A DNA stretch of 39,145 bases, taken from positions 1-39,145 of the forward strand of contig CAYMPW010000013.1 in NCBI GenBank assembly GCA_964392725.1, in the 5' to 3' direction. Position numbers and translations under genes: made by a program. The notes under the pieces were generated by a model, which was not told the DNA's origin, searched no databases, and was given only the letters and a program-made list of their open reading frames with translations. Positions 17,667-27,600 of the stretch are shown here, in pieces. The stretch is from CAYMPW01 sp964392725 (GTDB lineage Archaea > Thermoplasmatota > Thermoplasmata > Methanomassiliicoccales > Methanomethylophilaceae). How positions within the stretch are numbered: the stretch's first letter is position 1; the number at the start of each line of letters is the position of its first letter.

Positions 17667-19382
17667 TTACTTTAAACCAACGATTCTTCCGTCGGGAAGA
17701 AGATCCATTCTCATTGCCGCGGGTTCTGACGAAAGTCCGGGCATAAGTGTCATGGTTCCGCAAACGGGAACAATGAATCCCGCACCTGCGGAAAGGAATA
17801 CTTCTTTAACGACAAGATCCCAATCTCTCGGTGCTCCTTTCTTTGAAGGATCATCAGAAATAGACAACTGGGTCTTTGCGATACAAACAGGTAATTTTCC
17901 ATATCCGTTGTTTACGATATCCTTAATCGCACGGGTTGCGGTTGTAGCAAATACTGCTCTGTCCGCTCCGTAAATCTTTTTGGCGATTATCTGAATCTTA
18001 TCTTCAACGGATGAATCCAAATCGTAAAGGACGTGGAAATCAGCCTTTTTGTTTTCAATGGTTTCCACAACCGTGCGGGCAAGTTCTTCTGCTCCTTCTC
18101 CTCCGTTCGCATAAACTGTGGATTCCGCAACGGATGCTCCTTTCTCTTCGCAGTGTTTTCTTAAATACGCAATCTGTTCATCCGTATCGAAATCGAAACG
18201 GTTGATGGCAACCACAACAGGAATTCCATATCCCTGAAGGTTTTCCAAATGTTTATCCAAGTTTGCGAATCCTTTGATCAAAGCTTCGGTTGTGTGAGTG
18301 GATTCGTCTTTAATGTTTGCTCCGCCGTGCATCATAAGTGCGCGGATGGATGCAACGATAACCGTACAATCAGGAGCAAATCCTGCTTGTCTGCAAACAA
18401 TATCCATGAATTTCTCGGCACCGAGATCTGCTGCAAATCCAGCTTCGGTTACAACGTAATCTCCCATTTTGAGAGCTGCTTTTGTTGCGATAATGCTGTT
18501 TGCTCCGTGTGCAATGTTTGCAAAGGGGAATCCGTGAATGAATACGGGTTGTCCTTCCAAAGTTTGAACAAGATTAGGTTCGATAGCATCTTTCAAAAGT
18601 ACCATCATTGCTCCGACGCAACCCAAATCTCCGGCGGTAACGGCTTTTCCGTCGTATGTGTATGCGACAACCATTTTGGACAACCTTTCACGAAGGTTTT
18701 CTCTGTCTGTGGCTAAACACAAAATTGCTGAAATTTCAGATGCGGATGTAATCAAAAATCCGCTTTCATGGGTAATTCCGCCTAAGTTACGACCGCCCAA
18801 ACCAACAACAATCTTTCTCAATTCACGGCAGTTCATATCCATTGTCTTTTTCAAAACAATGTTCGAAGGATCAATCTGATTCGGATTTCCTTTTAAAATA
18901 CTGTTTTCCAAAATTGCGGAAAGAAGATTGTGTGCTGCGGATACGGCGTGAATATCTCCCGTAAAATGAAGATCGATATCCCACATGGGATATACCTGTG
19001 AAAAACCTCCGCCGGTTGCTCCTCCTTTAACTCCGAAGGTAGGTCCGAGGGAAGGTTCTCTCAATGCACCGACTACATTTTTACCGATCTTACTCAAACC
19101 TTGCATAAGACCGATGCTTGTAACGGTTTTACCTTCTCCAGCGGGAGTTGCGGTAATCGCGGTTACAAGGATAAGTTTTCCATTTTCGTTTTTATCAAAT
19201 TTTGAAATAACGTTTAAGGGGACTTTTGCGATGTGGTTTCCATATGGGCGTAGTTCTTCACGATCGATTCCGAGTTGCTCGGCAATCTCCCATATTGGTT
19301 TGACCTCGGCTTCCGCCGCGATTTCTAAATCCGTTTTCAATTGAATCACTGCCCGAGTATCTCTTATTTCATTTTTTAACAT
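17667..19382 (-). CDS. fhs: Formate-tetrahydrofolate ligase
   Basis: 571 residues from ATG 19382 (MLKNEIRDTRAVIQ), close to the family length of about 555-560. Upstream in-frame starts would reach into the divergent gene at 19445 and add residues unlike the family. It makes 10-formyltetrahydrofolate from formate, ATP and tetrahydrofolate. The family P-loop is visible in ITATPAGEGKTVTSIGL, with the conserved stretches REPSLGPTFGVKGGATGGG and TEAGFAADLGAEKF. Most methanogens use tetrahydromethanopterin, so a folate enzyme fits an organism without the classical C1 branch. It should supply one-carbon units for biosynthesis. The promoter is shared with the divergent phosphatase gene. Confidence 0.95.
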   Translation of the reverse strand: MLKNEIRDTRAVIQLKTDLEIAAEAEVKPIWEIAEQLGIDREELRPYGNHIAKVPLNVISKFDKNENGKLILVTAITATPAGEGKTVTSIGLMQGLSKIGKNVVGALREPSLGPTFGVKGGATGGGFSQVYPMWDIDLHFTGDIHAVSAAHNLLSAILENSILKGNPNQIDPSNIVLKKTMDMNCRELRKIVVGLGGRNLGGITHESGFLITSASEISAILCLATDRENLRERLSKMVVAYTYDGKAVTAGDLGCVGAMMVLLKDAIEPNLVQTLEGQPVFIHGFPFANIAHGANSIIATKAALKMGDYVVTEAGFAADLGAEKFMDIVCRQAGFAPDCTVIVASIRALMMHGGANIKDESTHTTEALIKGFANLDKHLENLQGYGIPVVVAINRFDFDTDEQIAYLRKHCEEKGASVAESTVYANGGEGAEELARTVVETIENKKADFHVLYDLDSSVEDKIQIIAKKIYGADRAVFATTATRAIKDIVNNGYGKLPVCIAKTQLSISDDPSKKGAPRDWDLVVKEVFLSAGAGFIVPVCGTMTLMPGLSSEPAAMRMDLLPDGRIVGLK

Positions 19383-19444
19383 TGGGGTAATTCCATCCAA
19401 TACTTTTCCAAAAAATTCAAAAATCAGAAGAGTATTAACATCCC

Positions 19445-20050
19445 ATGCGCAAATACTCAATGTACATTTTGGATTTCGACGGTACGCTTTTCGACACCTT
19501 CGGAGGAATCGTTGCTTGTTGCGCAGCAGCCCTGAGACGTTCGGGTATTGAGTATAACGACGAGATTATCGCGCATGGAGTGGAAGACAGTTTCAAACAT
19601 ATGTTTTCAGATCCCGATGAATATACCCAATTCCTGCATTATTATGCGGAGGAAGCTAACTCTACTTTCAACGACAGGGTTCTTCCTTTTCCGGGGACGC
19701 TTGAGGCTATAACACGTTTAACGGAACTAGGAGTTCCTTTGTGTATCGCAACATCCAACAACGGAGAAACGGTTAGAAACATTCTTCAGAAAAACAGTAT
19801 GGATCAGTTTTTCGATAAGATCATCGGATACGAGAGTGTAAAAAACACAAAACCCCATCCCGAAAGTTTACTCAAATGTATGCAGGGATACGATATATCT
19901 CCCCATAATGTTGTAATGATCGGAGATTTAATGTGCGATATGAATGCTGCAAAGGCAGCATCCGCTGATGGTGTTATGATTAACAGATATTGGAATAAAT
20001 CCAAAAACTGGGATAACAGAATAGATTCTCTTTCCGATTTACTCAGATAA
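19445..20050 (+). CDS. HAD-family hydrolase, phosphoglycolate phosphatase-like
   Basis: 201 residues with the four HAD motifs: DFDGTLFD (nucleophile D10, acid D12), the threonine motif in CIATSNNGE, the lysine in KPHPESLL, and acidic GDLMCDMNAA. The helical cap insertion between the first two motifs is the kind found in phosphoglycolate phosphatases. It probably removes phosphate from a small metabolite. The substrate is not deducible. Its last 12 bases overlap the end of the converging Sel1-repeat gene. Confidence 0.88.
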   Translation: MRKYSMYILDFDGTLFDTFGGIVACCAAALRRSGIEYNDEIIAHGVEDSFKHMFSDPDEYTQFLHYYAEEANSTFNDRVLPFPGTLEAITRLTELGVPLCIATSNNGETVRNILQKNSMDQFFDKIIGYESVKNTKPHPESLLKCMQGYDISPHNVVMIGDLMCDMNAAKAASADGVMINRYWNKSKNWDNRIDSLSDLLR

Positions 20051-21001
20051 TCCATCAATGTTGATTAACTGGGTATTTTGTCCTTTGCGGAATGTATCGA
20101 TAATCTGATTCGCATATGCATTTCCGTTTTCTGCGGCTTTGTTGATCCAAAGGAATCCTTCTTCAACGTTCTGTTCGGTTCCCACACCTTCGAAGAACAT
20201 TTTTCCGACAGCAAACTGAGCATCTTCGTCACCTGCTTTAGCAGCTTCAAGATACAATTCGAATGCACGTCTTTCATCCTTTTCGATTCCGTCTCCGGAT
20301 GCAAGCATGGTAGCAAGGTTGAATTGTGCTGAAACCACTCCTGCTTTAGCAGCTTCTTCATAAAGTTCAACGGATTTTGCGCGATTTTCTTCCGCACCTT
20401 CTCCTGTGTAGTATGCAACTGCCATTCTGAACATTCCTTCGGGAACTCCCGCTTCCGCTGAAATCTTAAACCATTTCATGGCAGCTTCGAGATTCTTCTC
20501 GGTTCCCACACCTTCTTCGCACATGTATCCGCATTTGAATGCGGCTCCACCGTCACCGTTTTCCGCTGCTTTGGAAAACCACTGGAATGCTTTTTCGTAT
20601 TCCGGTTCTCCTCCCGCTCCGTAGAAATACAACATTCCTGCCTCGGCAAATGCTTGGGGAAGTCCAGTTTCGGCTGCAAGTGCCATGTGTTTCAATGCTT
20701 CTTTAGGCTCGGGATCGATTCCGAAACCTCCGTTGTAGATAAGACCCAGTCTGTAATGCGCAGCAGGATTTCCCTGTTCTGCGGAAGCTTCGTAAAGTTC
20801 TTTTCCCGCAGCATAATCCAAATCTACGCCACGTCCCGTCATGTACAGTTCCGCGAGTGAAAACTGACCGTTGGGATGTCCCATTTGAGCAGCTTCGGCA
20901 AAAAGTTCTGCCGCACGTACATCGTTAGGTTCAATATCGATACCTAAAAGATATCTGACACCTTCGTCACATAATGCCTGGGCTTTTTCGGGAGATTCCA
21001 T
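20039..21001 (-). CDS. Sel1-like tetratricopeptide repeat protein
   Basis: 320 residues made almost entirely of about eight 36-residue Sel1-like repeats of the pattern AxxxYxxGxGVxxDxxxAxxxYxxAAxxGxxxA, for example residues 28-63 and onward. No signal peptide or membrane segment is seen, so it should be cytosolic. Such solenoids act as protein-binding scaffolds. AGGTGA precedes ATG 21001, and a TATA-like ATTATATATC lies upstream on this strand. The partner is unknown, and the neighbouring toxin-antitoxin genes give no clue. Confidence 0.88.
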   Translation of the reverse strand: MESPEKAQALCDEGVRYLLGIDIEPNDVRAAELFAEAAQMGHPNGQFSLAELYMTGRGVDLDYAAGKELYEASAEQGNPAAHYRLGLIYNGGFGIDPEPKEALKHMALAAETGLPQAFAEAGMLYFYGAGGEPEYEKAFQWFSKAAENGDGGAAFKCGYMCEEGVGTEKNLEAAMKWFKISAEAGVPEGMFRMAVAYYTGEGAEENRAKSVELYEEAAKAGVVSAQFNLATMLASGDGIEKDERRAFELYLEAAKAGDEDAQFAVGKMFFEGVGTEQNVEEGFLWINKAAENGNAYANQIIDTFRKGQNTQLINIDGLSE

Positions 21002-21033
21002 AATTTCACCTAATTAATTTTAGATATATAATC

Positions 21034-21330
21034 TCACAGTTGACTTGGAGGCAACGGACCCCCGTAGGGTGTGAACATGCGTATGATTTTCACAATCCCT
21101 CCGATTCCCGAAGTTGAAGGAATTACTTGGTAAATCATCCTGTGTTCTCTATTGATCCTTACGGAATGCGCACCGATCATCGGACCTTTCAAAGTTCTTG
21201 AATTGTACTTCTCGGGAAAGGGATTTTTTTCCAACTCTTCTATAAGTTCCAGTACTCTGTATTTCAGACCTTCGTAACGTATCTGTTCGAAGTCTACTTC
21301 GGCCTGTGCCGTCAATATGGCCCGGTACAA
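21034..21330 (-). CDS. YoeB/RelE-type toxin
   Basis: 98 residues. The core LKGPMIGAHSVRINREHRMIYQV matches the YoeB/Txe signature (LxGxxSxRINxxHRLVYxV). These toxins are ribosome-dependent mRNA endonucleases. The start is TTG 21330, because an in-frame stop lies just upstream and no earlier ATG exists. AGGGG lies nine bases before it, inside the antitoxin gene. The two genes overlap by 19 bases. The C-terminus (RMFTPYGGP) lacks the terminal histidine motif of E. coli YoeB, so activity may be altered. The Glu and Arg of the RINREHR block remain. Confidence 0.85.
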   Translation of the reverse strand: MYRAILTAQAEVDFEQIRYEGLKYRVLELIEELEKNPFPEKYNSRTLKGPMIGAHSVRINREHRMIYQVIPSTSGIGGIVKIIRMFTPYGGPLPPSQL

Positions 21331-21563
21331 CTTTCATACCCCTTACAATTCTTTACGTCGATTTTCACACCTTTTCCAATGGATTTGGCCATTCCCGGAA
21401 TAGAAGTGAGATACAAAGATTCCAAAAGATCTTCCAATTCGTTTTCACTGATAAGAACCGCATTTCCGCCTTTGGAAACAATCTTTACGGGTCCTCCGTC
21501 CTGAACGGATGCAATAAGATTATAAATTTCGACTCTTGCCTGAGTCGCATTGATGGTATTCAT
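21312..21563 (-). CDS. YefM/Phd-type antitoxin
   Basis: 83 residues. The opening MNTINATQARVEIYNLIASVQDGGPVKI and the stretch NAVLISENELEDLLESLYL match the YefM/Phd fold that binds DNA and, through its flexible tail, neutralises a RelE/YoeB toxin. It is the first gene of the pair, as usual, and its end overlaps the toxin start by 19 bases. TATA-like sequence shortly before ATG 21563 suggests a leaderless mRNA. Members of the family repress their own operon, and no clear palindrome was identified here. Confidence 0.85.
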   Translation of the reverse strand: MNTINATQARVEIYNLIASVQDGGPVKIVSKGGNAVLISENELEDLLESLYLTSIPGMAKSIGKGVKIDVKNCKGYESCTGPY

Positions 21564-21592
21564 AAAAGTTTAAGGGGTTTTTACAATAAAAA

Positions 21593-21610
21593 CGTACGCT
21601 TTAGCGTACG
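21593..21610 (-). terminator. Terminator hairpin of the InlB-repeat membrane protein gene
   Basis: CGTACGC and GCGTACG pair around a four-base loop. On the minus strand this comes directly after the stop at 21613 and is followed by TTTTTATT. It separates the gene from the antitoxin promoter. Confidence 0.7.
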
Positions 21611-21612
21611 AT

Positions 21613-22386
21613 TTACAGTGTAAGAACATCTTCGTAAATGTATTTGGATAAATCATCACAGAGTTCGTAAAGCAAGGTTTTGTTATCTTCTATGTGAATT
21701 ATTGTATTATTCACGGTAAATATACATCCGTATTCCGAATTGGATTTTTTGTACTTGATTGAATTTTCGGTCCATTCGTACTTATCATCGGATATTTTGT
21801 ATCCTTTTTCGGAAACGTCTTTGGCAAACCGATCAAACACTTCCTTCGCTTCTTCTGCAGAAGATACGACTTCCATGGAAATCTTTCCATCGTATGAATC
21901 CCCATTTACCCATTCTATGCTTGGAATATCACCTGCCCCCATCTTCTTTTCACCTTCCCAAGGTGTAAGATATTTGGAGAAATTGTAGGTGTTTCCAACA
22001 TGTTCCAGTAACACTTTTGGATCCTCTGTAAAGTTCTTATTCACATCATCGCACCATATGGCATAGATGTAGATCTTTTCGGTGGTTCTGTCATCATCGA
22101 AAATAACAGTTCCGGTACCGTCAGGTTCAGTGTTCCAGCAAAGGAATTCTTTTCCTTCGTTGCTAAACAAATCCGTACCGTTGCGATAGTTTTCATCAAA
22201 AGATTTGTATGGATCTTCGAATCCCTCGTTAACTTCCCCTCCGTTCGAGTGATAAAACACACAAAATGTTCCGGAGTGGAATTGATACTGGGTTCCAAAA
22301 TAAATTCCTGTGGAAAATGCTGCGACAAGAAGCAAAATAACGGCTGCGATAGCAAACGTTGAAACTTTTTTGGGCTCAGAATCCAT
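21613..22386 (-). CDS. Membrane-anchored protein with an InlB-like repeat
   Basis: 257 residues from ATG 22386, which is preferred to TTG 22404 because a GGGGG stretch lies between the two. An N-terminal membrane segment (FAIAAVILLLVAAFSTGIYFG) anchors an extracytoplasmic part. Near residues 40-110 a single InlB-type repeat is visible (FYHSNGGEVNEGF...FLCWNTEPDGTG...YIYAIW). The remaining 150 residues form an acidic domain that I do not recognise. It is divergent from the Hsp70 operon and separated from the toxin-antitoxin pair by a terminator. It is probably a surface protein. The role is unknown. Confidence 0.75.
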   Translation of the reverse strand: MDSEPKKVSTFAIAAVILLLVAAFSTGIYFGTQYQFHSGTFCVFYHSNGGEVNEGFEDPYKSFDENYRNGTDLFSNEGKEFLCWNTEPDGTGTVIFDDDRTTEKIYIYAIWCDDVNKNFTEDPKVLLEHVGNTYNFSKYLTPWEGEKKMGAGDIPSIEWVNGDSYDGKISMEVVSSAEEAKEVFDRFAKDVSEKGYKISDDKYEWTENSIKYKKSNSEYGCIFTVNNTIIHIEDNKTLLYELCDDLSKYIYEDVLTL

Positions 22387-22516
22387 ATGCCCCCGTAATC
22401 GCAAAATCCTAATTAAACCCTTTGTAGAAAATCGCCCATTTCAAACAGTGTAAAATTAATATCCAGACTTTGGAATTTTTGTCGATGTTCAAAAGTTCTC
22501 TACGCGCCCGCGCACG

Positions 22517-22535
22517 CGCGTAATAAACATACGCG
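22517..22535. promoter_or_regulatory. Inverted repeat upstream of the Hsp70-GTPase operon
   Basis: CGCGTA and TACGCG are separated by seven bases, next to an alternating CG-rich run (22503-22520). It lies about 40 bases upstream of the TATA box at 22569-22579. The same half-sites lie upstream of thrS. An operator for a stress regulator is possible and unproven. Confidence 0.4.
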
Positions 22536-22568
22536 ATTACAAGAATAATATGATTAATCTTTCAATTA

Positions 22569-22579
22569 GTATTATATTC
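22569..22579 (+). promoter_or_regulatory. TATA box of the Hsp70-GTPase operon
   Basis: GTATTATATTC lies about 30 bases upstream of ATG 22609, so transcription should start near 22600, leaving a leader of about ten bases that includes GATGGGAT. No other promoter-like stretch is obvious within the five-gene run. Confidence 0.5.
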
Positions 22580-22608
22580 TCATACCGCATTCCAAATCCT
22601 GATGGGAT

Positions 22609-24660
22609 ATGAAGGTTGGAATAGATCTTGGCACTACTTATTCTTCGGTGAGTAAATACAACGAAGAGACTTCTAAAGCAGAAGTCATTCCAAACGCTTT
22701 TGGTAAAGATATTACACCTTCCGTAATTTGTTTCCTCGATGACGGGGAAATTTTGATCGGAGAGGATGCAAAAGATATGCAGGCCGGCGGAGCCGGACTT
22801 ATTGCAGCGGCATTCAAGCGCGGTATGGGAGATCCGAGTTATTCGTTCGAAGCATTCGGAAAAGAATACTCCGCACAGGATTTGTCGACAATGCTTTTGA
22901 AACATCTTATCGAAGACGCGGAAAGCAAACTCGGAGAAAAAATAGAAGCAGCCGTAATCACCGTTCCTGCTTACTTCAACGATTTCCAGCGCTCGGCAAC
23001 AATGGATGCCGGAGAAGCCTGCGGAATCACAGTTCTTAAAATTATCAACGAACCTACAAGCGCAGCCGTTTCATACGGTTACGATCACGAGGATGACAAA
23101 ACACTTCTCGTATACGACCTTGGAGGCGGAACATTCGATGTTACAATCGTAAAGATCGATGGAAACACAATCGAAGTAGTCGGTACCGAAGGAGACCACG
23201 TTCTCGGCGGAAAAGATTGGGATTCGGTTATCGTAAAATACATCGCAGACGAATTCGAAGAGGAATTCGGTTCAGATCCTAGACAGGACGATGTTGCCAA
23301 AAACGAACTTATGGTAGCCGCAGAAAATTACAAGAAAGTAATTTCAAAAGCGGAATCCGTCGCAATTCAGGTTAAATTCGAAGGAAATACTGGTAAGTAC
23401 ACACTTACCCGCGAAGAATTCAATCTCAGGACACGTCACCTTCTCAGCGCAACCGAAGATGTCTGCAACCACCTTATGGATGATTTGGGACTTACTTGGT
23501 CGGACATCGATGATGTTCTTTTGGTCGGAGGATCCACAAGGATGCCTCAAATCGCGGAATTCATTAAAGAAGTATCTCACAAAAACATCATCGTTCACAC
23601 GGATACCGATTTGGCCGTTGCGAAAGGAGCAGCAATCAATGCAGCCATGGCATCATCCGATAAAACAGGCATGAGTTCCGGAGCAACCGGACTCAGAGAA
23701 GTCAGGATTACGGATGTTACCGCACACAGTCTCGGTGTTTTGGCAGTCAGCCCCGACGGAAGAAAATATGTCAATAAAATTATGATACCAAGAAATTCTT
23801 CCGTTCCGAAAACAGTAAAAGATAAGTTCAAAATTCAGCCTGGGAACGTTACCGACAATCTTGAATTCTACATTCTTCAGGGAGAATCAAGAAATCCCTC
23901 TGATTGTATCATTGTAAGGAGAGATGTAGTATCCGAATTCTACAACCCCGGTACCGGAGTTGTATTGGAAATCGAATACATTTATGATGAAAATGGACGT
24001 TCACACCTCCGCGCATATCAGGGCGGGGACCCCGTAACCGTATCCGAAGAAGAAGTTCCCGAAGATTTGGGATGGATGACCGAATCACCCGGAGCAGCGG
24101 ACACAACTTCAACAAAAGACAAGAACATCGTTATCTGCGTCGATCTTTCAAGATCTATGACCGGAGAACCGATTGAGAAAGCGAAAGAAGCCGTTTTGGA
24201 ATTCATTGACACGGTAAAAGGCGAAGGTATCATGTTCGGACTCGTAGTCTTCGGAGACAAAGTTAAGATTTCACAGGAAATCACAGATGATATCGATGCA
24301 CTCAAAGAAGCCGTCGAGAACATGAGAGTCAAAGAAGTCGGAAGAGGAACGGATGCAAGTCCCTTTGAAACCGCAAGGCTCATGCTTGAAGACCGCAGAG
24401 GAGCAAACGTTATTCTCGTTCTTACCGATGGAATTTGGGGTAAGAAAGACCGTGCAATCGGACAGTTTGCAAGATGTAAGAGTGAAAGAATCAACTCAAT
24501 CGCAATCGGATTCGGAGAAGCGGACACAGTCTTCCTCAGAGAAATCGCCACACTCGATTCAGGTGCACTCTACACAAGTCTCGACAAACTCGGAGATACG
24601 TTCAGCACCATCGCGACTGAAATAAGCACGGGATCAATGGGTCTCAGTGTACGTGATTAA
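22609..24660 (+). CDS. Hsp70 (DnaK-like) fused to a von Willebrand A domain
   Basis: 683 residues. Residues 1-350 are an Hsp70 ATPase with all main motifs: GIDLGTTYSS, NEPTSAAVSYG, VYDLGGGTFDVT and LLVGGSTRMPQ. A beta-type substrate domain follows to about residue 490. In place of the helical lid there is a von Willebrand A domain (about 505-683). Its metal site is complete: D512-x-S514-x-S516 in VDLSRSM, T581 in GRGTDASP and D607 in LTDG. No signal peptide, so cytosolic. The family binds and releases peptides with ATP turnover. VWA domains bind partners through a divalent metal and often assist AAA+ or other NTPases. The fusion is unusual and heads a five-gene operon with a GrpE-like factor and a GTPase. 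Confidence 0.93.
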   Translation: MKVGIDLGTTYSSVSKYNEETSKAEVIPNAFGKDITPSVICFLDDGEILIGEDAKDMQAGGAGLIAAAFKRGMGDPSYSFEAFGKEYSAQDLSTMLLKHLIEDAESKLGEKIEAAVITVPAYFNDFQRSATMDAGEACGITVLKIINEPTSAAVSYGYDHEDDKTLLVYDLGGGTFDVTIVKIDGNTIEVVGTEGDHVLGGKDWDSVIVKYIADEFEEEFGSDPRQDDVAKNELMVAAENYKKVISKAESVAIQVKFEGNTGKYTLTREEFNLRTRHLLSATEDVCNHLMDDLGLTWSDIDDVLLVGGSTRMPQIAEFIKEVSHKNIIVHTDTDLAVAKGAAINAAMASSDKTGMSSGATGLREVRITDVTAHSLGVLAVSPDGRKYVNKIMIPRNSSVPKTVKDKFKIQPGNVTDNLEFYILQGESRNPSDCIIVRRDVVSEFYNPGTGVVLEIEYIYDENGRSHLRAYQGGDPVTVSEEEVPEDLGWMTESPGAADTTSTKDKNIVICVDLSRSMTGEPIEKAKEAVLEFIDTVKGEGIMFGLVVFGDKVKISQEITDDIDALKEAVENMRVKEVGRGTDASPFETARLMLEDRRGANVILVLTDGIWGKKDRAIGQFARCKSERINSIAIGFGEADTVFLREIATLDSGALYTSLDKLGDTFSTIATEISTGSMGLSVRD

Positions 24661-24674
24661 GACGGACGGATCAG

Positions 24675-27600
24675 ATGGCGCAGTCTAGGGAAAACTACTG
24701 CAAGTTGTTGGGTTTGAATCCTTTAAAGGAATCAACCTACAACTATGCGGATATCGAAAAGAAAATCGATAATAAAGTTACAAAATGGACCAAGGATAGT
24801 AAAAACAAGGAAAACGATCCCGAAATGAGGTTTACCGCAGACAGAAATCTGTCTATGGAAAACGACATGCAGAAGGTGTTTTCCAACCCTGAACTCAGCA
24901 AAGCCGAGTTCAAGGGTGCCTTGGAACTTCTCAAAGCAAAAGCAACCAGAATCAGAAAAGATTCTTTGATTTTGCATGACGGAACGGTTGTATTACTTCC
25001 GGGTTCCATTGACAAATATATCAAATCTCTCCACTGGGACGGAATAACCAAAACCGATCTTTTCTACTTCGAAAAAGTTTCGGAAAAGAAAGTTCCCGCG
25101 GTTTCCAGCCCCGTAATCAACGCATACAAAGGACTTCAGGCAGTTCAATGTTTTACAATAATCGAAATGCTGAATTCGTTGATCGATAACCCCGAGTTGG
25201 AAATCAATGTAAGAAGGTTGGATGATAACGCATCTCCGACAATCATCAAAGAAGCTTTCGGAAAGTGCGAAGACAGATTGAATCACATCCGTATGGGTGT
25301 TCTTTCAACTCAAGATACGTATATTCAATCGTTGAGAGCGGTTAAGTTGATTCTTACACCAAGCGATATGGATCCATTTTTGAAATATTGTAACTGTAAC
25401 AAAATTTTGATCCCGGTATTCAGCAGATTGGATGAGGATTACGCAACACCTTTCACCAGAAAGTATATTGATTCCGTAATATCCGACGCATCTCAGGGAA
25501 AATCCATCGACAGAGATATGGCAGTCAAGATTCTCGAAGACTATTGTTACAAAAAGAAATACATCGCAAACTTCTCTTCGAATTCAACCGATTTCATTCA
25601 GTGTCCCAGTTGTCATGCATACATCGAAAACGATAACGACGTAAAATGTTGTACCATTTGCGGATATTCCATCAAAATCGCATGTCCAAGCTGTAGGGTT
25701 ACCCAACCTGCGGGAAACAAGATATGTAAATCATGCGGATTCGATTTCGTCAGAGGCGAAGTCAAAGCAGCCGACGAAGAAAAGAAATTCCGCATGAACA
25801 TGCGCAATGGAAATCTTGCTGAAGCCAAGAAAAACATAGATTCCATCGCAGCCGTGTTCGGAACTTACGTTCCCCTCGCGGCAATGAAGAAACAATATCG
25901 TGAAGCGGAAGGAGATTTCCACATAATTCTGTCTAAAATCGAATCTTCATACAAGAACAACAAATACTACGATGTTAAGCACTATTGTGAAGACGCAGAG
26001 TTGGAATATCCCGGAATTTGGGATAACAATTACGATCTCAAAAAGAAGAAAGAGGATGCTTTCAACCGTGTTTCCGAAGCTGAAAAATATTGCAAACAAG
26101 GTTCCGACTCTGCCGACGAAGAATCAAAACTGGCTTTATTCACATTAGCTGCAACCGCATGTCCCGATCATCCCGATGTAAAAGCACATCTTTCGGAACA
26201 CCCTCCCATGGAACCGACAAACCTTGTCGTTACCGTCAAAGAATCTTATATCAGATTAAAGTGGGTTGAACCCGAAGACAGCAAGAACGTATTCTATTGC
26301 ATTTACCGTTTCGAAAACAACATAACGGGAATAACGGAATCTACCGTACCTTTGGATTGTATTCAGGGCAACGTATATCACGACAGAACCGTACAGTCGG
26401 GAATCGAATATACGTATGCGATTTATTCCAAACGCTGGGATGTCAAATCTTCGGATTGTTTGAAATCCGAACCCGTAACTTTGTTGTTGGAAGTCACAAA
26501 ATGTGTCGTTGAACCGACCGAAGGCGGTTTATGCTTAACATACGAAAAACCCCCGGGATGTTCCAGAGTCCGTATATGGAGAAAGGAAGGTCTGCGTCAG
26601 GCAGGAGTCGGAGACGAGGTTGAGGTTATTCACAACGGAGAACTCGTAATCAACGATTTGGGATTAAGGGGAGATGTAAAATATTTCTACCTTTTCGTTG
26701 CGGAATACGATATCAAAGGACACGTAACCCGTTCACAGGGTAGCGTATTCTCGGGAACTGCGATCAGAGTTCCGGATCCCGTTAAAAATCTTGCAATCCG
26801 TTGGAACAAAACCGACGGAACTTACACCGCAATGTGGGACAGTTCCAAAGAAGACGTCAAACTCTATGTTTCTCCGAAGAGACTCAAAATCTATGGAAAA
26901 ACCATGAAGATCGAAGATGTCAAAGCATGGATGGAAGAAATTCAACCTTTGTCCGTAGACGACAACGCAATGACATTCAGTCTTCCCGAAGGATTCGTAC
27001 AATTCATTTACCCCGTAATTCCAATGGGAAAAATGGTTGTTAAAGGAAAAGAACTGATGGTCGCAAATTTAAGACCGTTCAGAGACGTGGAGACAAAAAT
27101 AAGCGGAGATTACTGCAATATCAACATGAATTGGCCTCCGAACGTATCTTCCGCAACAATCGTTGTAAAGAATTCGGGAGCACCAACGGGAGTCGATGAC
27201 CCGGACGCGGAAAAGATTCACGTTACACCGGAAGCATACAACAAAGAAAAGCAGATTCGCATTCCGATGCAGAATTCCAACAAACGTACGGTTGGAATCT
27301 ACGCAATCTACGATATCGAAGGAGAACAGATTGCATCCCGCGGTTTGGTACTCGATGTATTTTCGGGAAAATCAACCAAAGTAAGATACAACATGAAACT
27401 CGAACGCGGAGATAAATACAGCAGCATTCTGAAAATCAATATCGAAACGAATGAAACCGTCAGAGGTCTCCCTCCCATATCCGCAATCATGGTTCAGAGC
27501 GGAATTCCTCTCAAAAGATCCGACGGTGAAGCTATTTGGAGATCCGTCAATCCCGTTAGTTTAAACGAAGGAAGAATGACGATCACAACAAAAGTTCCGA

